Source: Progne subis subis (lineage: Eukaryota > Chordata > Aves > Passeriformes > Hirundinidae). From it: DNA of 64,000 bases. The DNA lies in NCBI GenBank assembly GCA_022316685.1, contig JAKJHU010001648.1:1-64000 (forward strand), given 5' to 3'. Below, piece after piece: positions 12,586 to 23,109 of this stretch. The translations under genes were made by a program, and so were the position numbers. A model generated the notes under the pieces. It was given only the letters and a program-made list of their open reading frames with translations. It did no database searches and was not told where the DNA came from. Numbering within the stretch: position 1 is the first letter of the stretch; each line of letters opens with the position of its first letter.

Positions 12586-13623
12586 AGCCCATTGCTCCTA
12601 ATCCAGAGCCACTAGTCTCCCAACAGACATCTGATATAAACCTTCTAGATATATCTCTTATTTTCTCTGTCTATTCACCAGTTTGCTGAATTCACAAACT
12701 CTACGAGTCAAGCCCTAAACACTTAGGTAAAGGAATTCCTTTTATTCATCTGGCCAGATTGAGTTCTCACACCGAAGTTACCCTTATTTTAATTCCAACA
12801 ATCTACAAACACAGTTTTCCATACCTAAAATCACAACTAAGTTCTTGTCAAGGGTTCTATTCCTTCTTGCCAAACTGGTTCTGTCCTTGTCTGTCCTCAA
12901 TCTACTTCAAAAACATTCACCCTTCAGCTCTCAGAGGCTAATAACTCTTTCACTCAGATATGCTGCCACTTAAAACTTTAACACAAGATGGATGTTGCCT
13001 CAAAAATACAGTTACAGTGAACACCCTCCCAGTAACCAAAACACACACACCACAGTCACAGCAGGGAGGGGGCTTTAAGGGTTTTCATACACCCCACTCG
13101 CTTCGTTTTTTCCCCGGCCGTTTCAGTCGCCCGAAAACGGAACCGCGGGTCCCAAACTCCTCAATCGCTTCGTGCTGGTAGCACGTCCTCAACAAACTCT
13201 CACTATCTTTCTCACAGTCAGGATGCATTCACACACTGTAACAACCACAAATCAGGATTTGCCCTTACAATTGCTAGTCCCGGATTCTAGCAAACTGAGC
13301 CCTCTATGGCACAGCAAATGGCAAAATCCCCTTCTGCCAGCAACGACAATCCGAGCTCTCCATGGCCCGGTTACAACAGCTAAAAGCTTTCTCTGCTGGC
13401 AACAAGTACAACTGACCAGATACCACTCAAGCTTGCAAGCACACTACAGAAGCACAAGTTGTGCGTGGGGACCTCTCCCACGACTTACCAACAGCCTTTC
13501 CCGACCATGCATACGCCTTACAGGTCAAATCACTACAACACAAACTCTTACAAAACACAACACACACTGTGCACAATAATTATTCCACAGCCTAGACACA
13601 CAAACCCACAAAACACAAATCTG

Positions 13624-13645
13624 GCACACACACACACACACACAC
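13624..13645. repeat. CA dinucleotide microsatellite
   Basis: About ten CA units followed by a short CG-rich run (GGCGCGCGCGG), inside the ERV-B leader. Confidence 0.85.
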
Positions 13646-13755
13646 GGCGCGCGCGGAGCCGCAATCAGGATTTTCTGCGACCCACGACGGGACCCTTTGC
13701 ATCTTAAGACTCAGGCTAGCCACTCGAATTATGGATGACCAAGGTACCTTTAAAC

Positions 13756-13985
13756 CAAAAACTGACAACAAAACCGGTTAACCTATTGCCGCTGTTGCCC
13801 CCACCACGGGACACAGATTATCAAGGCACAACAAAAACCGGTTGCCGCTCCCCACCACGGGACACGGGTTCAAAAACTGACAACAAAACCGGTTATCCTA
13901 TTGCCGCTGTTGCCCCCACCACGGGACACAGATTATCAAGGCACAACAAAAACCGGTTGCCGCTCCCCACCACGGGACACGGGTT
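13756..13985. repeat. 115-bp tandem duplication in ERV-B leader
   Basis: Two nearly perfect copies with a period of 115 bp. Each contains AACCGGTTA, GCCCCCACCACGGGACA and ACAAAAACCGGTTGCCGC. The copies differ by about one base, so the duplication is recent. Confidence 0.85.
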
Positions 13986-14260
13986 ACCAAACCAAACCAA
14001 GCCAAACCAGGCTCTGCAGAGCAACCAAGGCATGCGTTGTGCACGAGACGTCTCTCAGTGTCTTACCAACCGCCTATACCAAAAAGGTACCTATTTTTCA
14101 AATATAAACATACCTTTTTGTCCGGAGTTTTAGTAGTCAGGAGTTCTTGTCTGCTGCTGGATGAACAGGTCGGGCAGCGGAGCCCACTCTTCCAGGAATA
14201 TCCCGGGGGCGCCCTGAGGGGTCCTCCACCCGAGCTGGTCTCACAGCCGAGCAGAACCTT

Positions 14261-14278
14261 CTCCTGGCTGGCTCGCCA
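14261..14278 (-). other. ERV-B primer binding site (tRNA-Arg type)
   Basis: The minus strand reads TGGCGAGCCAGCCAGGAG, three bases past the LTR. It is complementary over 18 bases to the 3' end of vertebrate tRNA-Arg(ACG) as I recall it (CTCCTGGCTGGCTCG plus CCA). Confidence 0.75.
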
Positions 14279-14281
14279 AAT

Positions 14282-14885
14282 TGAGTCATTGAAAACCGAT
14301 ATAGTCACGGACAAAGACCCTCTAACTAGTTAAAGTTAGAAAGTGGTATGTTTATTCACCGGCGGGCGGCACGGGAGTCATCTCCCAAAGGCGTGGCCGC
14401 CGCGAGCAAGGCTCTGTGCTCTCTATTTATTCTCCAAGATCTTACATACAATACATATGCATAACCCCAGCACCTCCCATCCCCGCTCTCTATTAAAATG
14501 AGGCTATTAGTCCTTCAGGCGTGCGCAGTTCTTCTCTTGAATTGGGTCGGTGGTCTCGAATTGGGTCAGTGGTCTCAAAGGATGAAGTCAGGAGAGTCTT
14601 CATCAGGTCTCTGTGACCCTCTGGCACTGTCCAAGGTCCCCTGCTTCGTGATTGATGGATACCAAGTCCAGGTGCTGGCCATTGTTCTTACTGGTTTCAA
14701 TCTGTTCTTATGACGGTTCACTTACTCCACTTTTTCTATAAACAAGCTCATAATATAATAGTTAGCTCTAGCTTGGGCATCTAATAATCATTAACCTACC
14801 ATTTGCTAATCTAACTTACAACTTAATCAATATAAATTGCTTCTAACCCTTAGCTAAAATCTTAACTCTTTAAAGTCATGTATCA
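14282..14885 (-). repeat. ERV-B 5' LTR
   Basis: 604 bp with TG...CA ends, the same sequence as 7658-8259 plus two single-base insertions. The primer site lies just below it and the CCCG target duplicate lies just above it at 14886-14889. Confidence 0.93.
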
Positions 14886-16242
14886 CCCGCACTAAATTGA
14901 GGGCTTTTATTGGAATAGACGACGCTTGGTCCGTCGGATCCACCCACCTTCCCTCACCCATAAGGTGTTCCAGGGTGAGGGCACCCCCATCCTCGTCGAC
15001 CGCTGTCTCAGGGTCAACAAGGAGACCTGGCAATGCTTCCTTAAGCAGCTGCTTCCAAGCTGCTTCCCACAGCTTGAACTCCGTGGAGTCCATCAGGCAG
15101 GAAAACAACTGCTTAAGATCAGCAGGAATAACCATGGCTCCCTCGAGATCAGAGCGTAGCAGTCCCCTAAAATAGGGGCTGTCCCGTCCATAATCCCGAT
15201 GGGCCTTGCACAGGTCCCGCATGGTAGCTTGGGAGAATGGGTGATGGACGGCACGAATGTTGTGTCCTCCTCAGGAGGCTTTGTAAGTGACTGGGGCTAA
15301 TGAGGGGATAGGGTGAGGCAGCTGTGCCTCAGTAGACACAGGCTCTGGCCCCACCCTCCCCGGTTCCAGACCGTGGAACCGGGCGGGGAGCGTGGGAAGC
15401 AGCAGCCCAGGAGGCGTGTCTTTCGGTGGGGGGAGTGGTCTGGGATGACGCCCAAGACTTCTGGGCGTTTCCCTGGGAGGGGCCAACAGGAGCTGTGGGA
15501 GTGGTCATGGGAGAGGGAGGATGCATGGGTGGAGCCTTCTGGGGATAGGAGGGGCCGAGGAGAGGAAGGGGTTGGGCTTATCAAGGGCGGGAAGAAAGGG
15601 ATTGAAGGAAGGAGGATAGGGGGATGGGGAGGACAGGGCCATGCGGCCTCCATCTTGGGGACAAGGGCAGGGGACTCCCATTTGTGTTGGCCCCTCTGAA
15701 ACACTAAAAACGAACTTTGGGTTTATTAACTAGGGAATATGAGGGTGGGTGAGATTCTCGAGCAGCCCGGCCAGGGCTGCCTGAGAAGCCCCGAGCAGTC
15801 TGGCTAGGACTACCCGGGCGGGGGGATTGGGGAGTCCTGGGGGAGCCTGAGCCAGCAGGCAGAGGTCCTGCTGCCCCCCTCAGGGTTCCATTCTGGGACA
15901 CGAGGGAAGGGATTGGGATTGGGGAGAACAGGGGGTCTGTGTTGGCTGTTTCTGCACCCCTTTCTGTACTTTTACTGATGCAGCTGAAAGCTGCGAGGCC
16001 AAATTAAAAAATTCTGATGCTTTTTTGTCTCTGGAGAGAGCCAAATTATGTATTTTATTATTCACAGCCCTCCAAAATTTAGGGCTGTAAACTTGCTCCG
16101 GAGGTGTTTGAGGAAAATGCAGAAACAGCCATCGGACTAACTTTTTCAGCTCGCCTTTAGTAACTTTTAAATTGGCGAGCTCAACTGGGGAATTTAAACT
16201 ATGATACAATCCCTTTTGAGCGGCTGAGAGCTGAGCACCCAT
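14886..16242 (-). pseudogene. gag: ERV-A gag, 5' part (matrix to capsid start)
   Basis: The minus ATG at 16242 opens MGAQLSAAQKG, with a myristoylation-type Gly2. The matrix domain runs to about 15900. A frame change near 15890 leads into a proline-rich middle region (15300-15900) in two frames, followed by a capsid N-terminal stretch (15222-14886, beginning RDLCKAHRDYGRDSPYFRG). The capsid stops in the ALNLVRV segment, where the ERV-B LTR follows. The homologous uninterrupted stretch in ERV-C is at 62262-63360. Because of the nested element and the frame breaks, no Gag can be made. Confidence 0.85.
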
Positions 16243-16636
16243 CTCTCTGAAGCTTGCCGCCCACCCACACAGTCACTCAGGCAAAAGTAAAATGTAACAA
16301 AATAGCAAACCGCGGACCAACGCTTAAAACTGGGTGATTGCGAAACCGACCGAGCCCGGGGAGCCGCGACGAAGAAAAAAAAACCGGCGGCTTTAAAACT
16401 TTCGGGGTCTTCACTCTCCCGAACTCCGAACCACTGTCCTTAAATTAAATTTTAAAGAACAGAAAAAAACCAAAGCGTGTTCCGAGGAGGGATCCCGCAG
16501 GAGCGTGGGGCAAACCTCCACTCCCTGAGCTGCGCAGCCTAGGATCTCCCACAAAGGGGGGATCCCTTCCCGAATTAGGGTCTTCCTTCCCCGAAGAACC
16601 CTCCTTTAAAGTAAGTCCCCTCCCAAAGGGCAACTT

Positions 16637-16638
16637 AC
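16637..16638 (-). promoter_or_regulatory. ERV-A leader splice donor
   Basis: The minus strand reads CAGGAGGGGGTAAGT. The same string with GTAAGT is conserved in the ERV-C leader at 58746-58759, which supports a real donor for subgenomic RNA. Confidence 0.6.
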
Positions 16639-16839
16639 CCCCTCCTGGAACCGAATAAAACCTGGTGGTGTGGGCTTGGCCGCCTGAAGAGGACCCTCCG
16701 GGTGCTAAGGGCTTCCCTCTTCTCCCCTGCGAGCGTGGTGTGAGCCGCTCCAGCAGGGGGAGCGGGCGTCCAAGGATTCTTCGGCCAGACTTCGTTCCGA
16801 CCCAAAGCCGTAACGCGGGGTCCGCCACGTGGCCGGGGG

Positions 16840-16857
16840 TCCCCGCGATGGGCGCCA
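16840..16857 (-). other. ERV-A primer binding site (lysine-like)
   Basis: The minus strand reads TGGCGCCCATCGCGGGGA, six bases after the LTR end. It differs at three positions from the tRNA-Lys1,2 site found in ERV-C. Confidence 0.75.
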
Positions 16858-16863
16858 GACCGC

Positions 16864-17563
16864 TGTCGCAGTGTCCGTCCTCACGCTTGCAGCGCGGCCG
16901 CAGGCCAGCTCAGTTTATGCACTGCAGCAACGTGGATGGGTCGGGGCGGCACGTCGGGCGAGCCGCCTCCTCCCCCCGTGGGATTCTTAATTCCCCCGCA
17001 CCAGCAGCGATGGACCGATGTAGAACGCAACCGCGGCAGCCGAAGAAAGGGAGACTCCTCCAGGCAGGGTAAAACAGCGTTTATTGCAAGGGAGATAGAG
17101 CACAGGAGCTCAGCACTCTCTGATCCCCTGCCCAGAAGAGCCACGAGGACAGGTGTGCACGAGCTTAAAAGCAGGGCAGGGGATAGGGGTGGTGACAACC
17201 GGTCAGCCAATTACAGTAATGAGGGGCAGAACTGGGGTGTAACTTAATAACTGGGGGCCAACCAAAAAACGAAGAGAGGGGATTGACAGAGTCCCAGTCT
17301 ATCACTTGACACCGTCCCTGGAGCTTTCTAGAATCCAGGGAAGGGTCCAGGAGGTGACAGACAGGGCACCCAAGGAGAGAGAGAGGAGATTGACAGTTAG
17401 GTATCAAAGGGGGAAGAAATGACTGACATATAACTGACTTTTCTAACTCTGGGCAGACAGGTTACAACCAATACAAAAAACAGGGGGGTACAAGGAACAA
17501 ACCATTACATAAAACTCAATATAAATTACATTAAATAAATAAAACAAAACGCACACCACCACA
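16864..17563 (-). repeat. ERV-A 5' LTR
   Basis: A 700-bp partner of 2410-3105 with TG...CA ends on the minus strand. It is followed inward by the primer site. Its outer edge (17564) abuts MHC class II beta 3'-flank sequence. Confidence 0.93.
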
Positions 17564-18835
17564 GGGAGGGGAGAGAACGGGCCCCAGGATGGATCGGGAA
17601 TGGGGACCCCGTGTGTCCCCCCTGTGTCACCCCGCTCTGGGGACTCCTTGGGAGGCACCTGAACCCCAGCACTGCACCCAGCCAACACCAAAAGGCGCCT
17701 GGGCGCCCTGAAGCTGCCAGAGGAATTTGGGGAGGGGGCGCAGGGGGGGTGCCCAAGCCAGGCCCAGAGCTCCAGCATTGCCCCAGCACCATCTTGGGGA
17801 TTAGAAATGAGGAGGAGTGGGACCCTTCCCAAAGCAATTTGGGGGTTCTAGCCCCCTCTTCTTCCCTGCTCTTCCACCCCTTCCCCTCTGCCCCCCCAGT
17901 CCACCAGCCCTGTCCATCATGCTTGGTTTTGGAGGTTCCAGGCCCCTCCTGCTCGGTCTGAGGTCCCATCCCCCTTTCCCTCAATTCAGGCACCTCCTGA
18001 CAGCTTTTTCCTGGGAGGAGTCCCTGAGTTTGGGATTTTTGGGGCGCAATTCTGGAGGGGGACAGCTCTGTTTGGCTTTCCCCTCCCTGTTGTGGCCTCT
18101 CAGCTGCCCCCAATACCCTGGGGCTGCTGGGATTTCCCTCCTGGGGACAAGGACCTTCATTCCCTTCCAGGAGCCCAATGCCCACCTGGGGGTCCAGCTC
18201 AGGGGGTCCTTGAGCAGCTGCCCCACAACCTCTGCCAGGCTCTCCCAGCTCTGGGCTCCCCAAAGCCCTCAGCAAGCCCCAAGTCCCTCCCAGGAACCCT
18301 CAACTCCCTCAAACCCAGCATCCCCCACAGCCCCTGCAAGTTCCCCCCATGGCACCGGCCATGGCCATGTCCCCACATGTCACTGGCCGTGTCCCACCAT
18401 GTCCTCACCCATGGCTGTCTCCCCACCACAAATCCATCCCTGTCATTGTCCCCCACATCTCCAGCTGTGCCCATTTCCCCTCATGTCCCCATGAATGGCC
18501 ACATCCCTGGCCATGTCCATGTGTCCCCATGTCACTCTCCATGTCTATGTCCCCCAGGTCCTCACCCAGGTCCCAGTTCAATCTCTTTATTTTTACCACA
18601 ATGTTGGACATTTAAAGTCATGAAGAGAAATGAAAAACAAATCAAGGTCAAACAAAAAAGATTGTTGTGTCTGTGCCACCTGAGGATCCATGTGCCTGGC
18701 TGGGAGGGAAGAACCTTTTTTGGAGGGGTTTCCACCCCACTGTCTCCAAAATCTTGGTTCCTGCACTTGATCTTCACTATTTGGCTGTGCAAGACACCCT
18801 TGGGCAACAGGAAATCAAAATCGTGGAATCCCTGA
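17564..18835. repeat. Segmental duplicate of MHC-IIB 3' flank, copy 1
   Basis: Closely matches 55966-57169, starting GGGAGGGGA(G/C)AGAACGGGCC and ending GTGGAATCCCTGA. In the other copy this segment lies immediately downstream of MHC class II beta exons, so here it is a detached 3' flank. Within it, 18340-18560 is a degenerate minisatellite of CCATGTCCCC-type units, longer than in copy 2. Long open frames on both strands come from its C-rich composition and show no protein family. Confidence 0.85.
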
Positions 18836-18880
18836 GGTTCGTAAAGACCTCCAAGACCATCCAGTATTCCTTGATGCCAC
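18811..18880 (-). mobile_element. Short CR1 3'-end fragment
   Basis: The string ATCGTGGAATCCCTGAGGTTCG...AAGACCTCCAAGACCATCCA resembles the reverse complement of CR1 3' ends (compare 59401-59450 in this window). Only about 70 bp is recognisable. In the other duplicate the ERV-C LTR begins inside this fragment. Confidence 0.5.
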
Positions 18881-19201
18881 CAGATGGTAGGATTGAATGC
18901 AAAAGATTTTCTGGGGTTGAAAGTCAACACATCTGCTCTGCCCAAGGAATTCCCAATGTCGGTCTGTGTCCCAATGGATGTTCCTGCCCCTGCATTGATC
19001 CAGGTGCGCACGGAGAGTCAGGAAGATGTGGAGTATCCCAGCCAAGTGTCTTCCCAACAGGGATCACCAGGACCACGGATCAGCAGGACTCTGCCCAACG
19101 GGGGTCACTGGGGATCATCCAAGGCCGATCCTCCCACGGGGGATGGAGCTGGAGCAGCACACGAAGCTCTTCCCACTCTCGGGGCACTCGCAGCGCTTCC
19201 C

Positions 19202-20313
<1,112 letters not shown>

Positions 20314-21089
20314 AAGTCCATCTCAGGAAGTCATTGGCAATGTAAGAATTGCCACATTGGTCTGTAAGAACCTCCAAAAGAAAATTAATCCCAAAAGTCC
20401 TCCAAACATCAAGACTCAGCCAAAACCTCTTCTAAAAGATTCAGCCCCTTGCAAAAACCCAAAGCATCAACATTTAGCTCAATCAAGCTCAGAAACACCA
20501 AGATTCACTCCCATCAAAATCATGGACTCCCCTCCCCGGTCACCTGCTGCATGTGGGGAGGGAAACACTCCTGGGGCTGGGGGGAGGCTGCAGATACAGG
20601 GAGGGCTGGAACCTTGGGCTGCCTCCTCTTCCTGCTCCTCACACTCCTGTGTCCCTACTCTTCCTCACACTCCTCTTCCTCCCACTATTCCTCCTTCTCC
20701 TGCACAATCCCACCTTCTTCCTCCCACGTGCATCAACATTTTGTTCTTCAACCCTGCTTCTCCTTCCCTTCTCCTCCTGCCCCAGGCCCAGCACCCACTG
20801 CCGGCTCCCTCTTCCCCCCAAACCCACAGCATCCCACCGCAGGGGCAGGGATGGAGCTGGGGCAGGTCGGGCTGGGGCAGCGCTGGGCTCTCGGCCGCTC
20901 CCGCCCGCACTCGGTCCCCGCTGCAGCCGCTCCCGCCAGGACAGCGCGGGGGGGCCCGGCCTTGGCGCTCCCCCCTCCCACCTCCCCAAATTCCCCTCAC
21001 GGCGGTGCCCCATGCTCTAGGGGGAATGTCCCGCAAACGGGGCACCCCCAGCAAAGGAAGAAGAGCAAAGGGTCTTTACAAACACACGC
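20314..21089 (-). promoter_or_regulatory. GC-rich 5' region of the zinc-finger gene
   Basis: No coherent gene beyond the start of the zinc-finger exon. A C/T-rich stretch (20620-20770) and a CpG-rich patch (20860-21020) lie upstream of the minus-strand gene and could hold its first exon or proximal promoter. Open frames on both strands are compositional. The region ends where the LTR of ERV-F begins. Confidence 0.35.
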
Positions 21090-21520
21090 TGTCAAGCTGC
21101 TTGGGGATAGGGCCAGGCACTTGGACATAAGGAAGGCACAGAAGAAGCCATCAGCTCCAGAAAATGTTATGAACTGACCACACAGACTGCTGCTCAGCCA
21201 AGGGCCTGCTAAATTCATGAACTTTGAGAACAAGAATAAAGACTTCACAGAGCTGTGAATATCGTTACCTGTGCAGAAGTGGGATGCATAATAAGGGGGG
21301 TATGTAGTAGGGGGATTGGGAAGTCTGTACCTCTCAAATACTTCAGCCAGTGCGGAAAGGGAGAGAGAGATGCAGCTGGGAAAATTAGGATGAAAAGGAG
21401 GCTGCATCCTCCAGCAACTGGAGAGGCCCCATGGGAAATGTCCCATGGCCTCTCCATTTTTTTATGAATAAAATTACTTTTACAGGACTCCTCTGTCTTC
21501 TTTGTGGACACAAACCTCTG
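21090..21520 (+). repeat. ERV-F 5' LTR
   Basis: Matches 28990-29420 over shared blocks such as GATAGGGCCAGG, ACTGCTGCTCAGCCAAG, AAAAGGAGGCTGC and TTTTACAGGACTCCTCTGTC. AATAAA at about 21470 marks the R region on the plus strand. The exact ends are uncertain by about 10 bp. Confidence 0.8.
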
Positions 21521-23109
21521 GTGATGTCAAGTTTTCCACACACCTTGGGGCTCCTCTGGAATTCCTTCCACCATCTGGGACAGCGGGCAGTGAGTGGAGC
21601 TGAAGGTGCCTCACCCACTTTGGGTGATGGGCTCCCTTGGGTGGCGGCGGCACCGGGGATTGATTGGGTACCCGAGAGTGTCCAGGAGACAGACGAGTGA
21701 CAGATCAGGGGGGCTGTGAAGAGTCACCAGGGAGAGAGCACTGAAAATCTCATCAGTGACGACACTGGCATCTTCAGGGAGCAAACATGGCAGGGAACAC
21801 ATGCAGGGTGGAAAAGGGAAAGCCAGGAGAGCGTCCTGGCCAAAGGGATGATGATCCCAAAATATCTCTGAAGGGTCCCTTGGGAGAATGTTGAGGCAGT
21901 TTGCACATTCTCACAGAGGTGATTAAGGACATGGACACGCAGAGGGGCAATAAGGGAAGTTGAGAAGGGATTTAGACAACCGGGGATGGATGGTGTTGGT
22001 GTGCTGGGAAGGGTTAGGGTGAAGGTGAGTGTGCAGGAATACGGTTAAGGCAAGAAGCAGCAGGAGGAATCTCTGTGGTAGGAAAAAGGATGATGGAAAA
22101 GAGGAGGAAGAGAAAAATACTGAGGACTGGGATGTTTTTCATCAGGGTCTTATCCTCTAAATTTGCCAGCTGACCCAGATCCTTTGTATCCCTGGTTTCC
22201 AGGACAGGGAAACAAGGAGGTCAGGATTTCAGGGGGTTTCTCTGTGCTGGGGAGCAGCAGGAGCGGGCGCAGAGGTGCAGCACCGGGAGCACGGGCTGGG
22301 GGCCTGTGGGGAGCTGCGGGGCCGGGCCGGGGCTGTGGGGCAGCCGGGGCTCAGCGCCGGGCGCTGCCTGACCCCACCACCCCCGGGCAGGGCCGGCAGT
22401 GGCCCCCGGCCCCCAGGAGGCTGCGGGACGCCCCGGCCGCTGCCCGGCCCCGTGGAGCTGCCGGCCCTGCCCGCCGGGGGAGCCGCCTTTGGACACTGCG
22501 GCAGGACAGGCACCGCCTCTGGGATACGGGCTGGGGAGGGCAGGGCGAGCACAAGGACCAGGAGCAGGAAGGAACACCTGGGAAATGGGGGTGAGTCATG
22601 CAAGGATCAAGATCATCTTTGAAGGATTTTGTTTGGGTCACTGCAGAAAGGAATGCCCTTGCACAGAGCTCAGCAGCTGTCACAGGATGAGCACCCACAG
22701 GCACTCAGGGGGGCTGCAGCAGTGGCACAAGAAGCCCCTGCAGCAGTTGGTCACAAAGGCACAGCAGGTGAACGCAAGAAGGGGTGAGGAAAAGGCCAAG
22801 GTGAAGCCAAAGGCCATGGCAGAGTTTCTACAGCCCCTGAGGGTTGAACCCCAGGGCCCAAGGGGGCCCCAGCACCCAGGGGACAGGCTCGGCCACAAGC
22901 ACCTGGCAGAGGCATTGCCATTGCTACTTCTGGGGCACCTTTGTGTCAAATGTCTGACAAGGCCGATGCTGAAGTGAACCCAGAAGCGTGGGCAGCCCCA
23001 GGGAAATAGGGAAAATCAGACACCCAGCCTCTCCAAATTACTCTCAAGCAACCAGGACAAGTGGTGTCTAAAAGCAATACCCTATTCCAAGGGAGGGAAG
23101 GAAGGGCTC
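21521..23109 (+). pseudogene. ERV-F leader and gag region, mostly unreadable
   Basis: No matrix or capsid frame is recognisable. A possible nucleocapsid trace reads GFCLGHCRKECP at about 22625-22660, followed by a basic stretch, just upstream of reverse transcriptase as expected, but the zinc-knuckle spacing is broken. The 22250-22560 stretch is strongly GC-rich and may be foreign to the element. Confidence 0.35.

Larger units (their letters stand above)
12586..14260 (-). other. ERV-B leader / 5' gag region with repeats
   Basis: No coherent gag frame is readable between the Cys-rich frame and the primer site. The 13080-14100 part is C-rich and shares blocks with the ERV-D leader at 37500-38550, so it is the element's leader. 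It contains a CA microsatellite and a 115-bp tandem duplication, listed separately. Confidence 0.5.
7658..14885 (-). mobile_element. ERV-B: gamma-type ERV nested in ERV-A gag
   Basis: A minus-strand element of 7.2 kb with LTRs of 602 and 604 bp, an arginine-type primer site and a 4-bp CCCG target duplication. The LTRs differ by only two single-base indels by eye, so it integrated very recently. Its interior is heavily damaged: capsid is not found, the protease Asp-Thr-Gly is lost, pol is in many frames, and env is absent. This combination suggests a defective element mobilised with proteins from another copy. It is related to ERV-D in LTR, primer site and pol. Confidence 0.92.
2410..17563 (-). 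mobile_element. ERV-A: betaretrovirus-like ERV, nested host of ERV-B
   Basis: This is a minus-strand provirus with two roughly 700-bp LTRs, a lysine-type primer site, gag with one surviving zinc knuckle, a dUTPase-like/protease region, pol with a YMDD reverse transcriptase, and an env reduced to its membrane anchor. Gag is split by ERV-B (7658-14885). Without ERV-B the element would be about 7.9 kb. The LTRs differ at roughly 14 places over 700 bp by eye, so insertion is fairly recent. Several frameshifts break gag and pol. The flanks do not form a target duplication: the left flank is a zinc-finger fragment and the right flank is MHC class II beta 3' sequence. Confidence 0.9.

Noticed and set aside
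13501..14133. A CRISPR-like pattern of spaced repeats in the ERV-B leader
   Set aside because: It is a simple two-copy 115-bp tandem duplication in a vertebrate ERV, not a spacer array.
17526..18835. Long proline-rich frames in the duplicated MHC flank
   Set aside because: The frames are not conserved between the two copies (17564-18835 and 55966-57169) and exist on both strands; they arise from C-rich minisatellite sequence.
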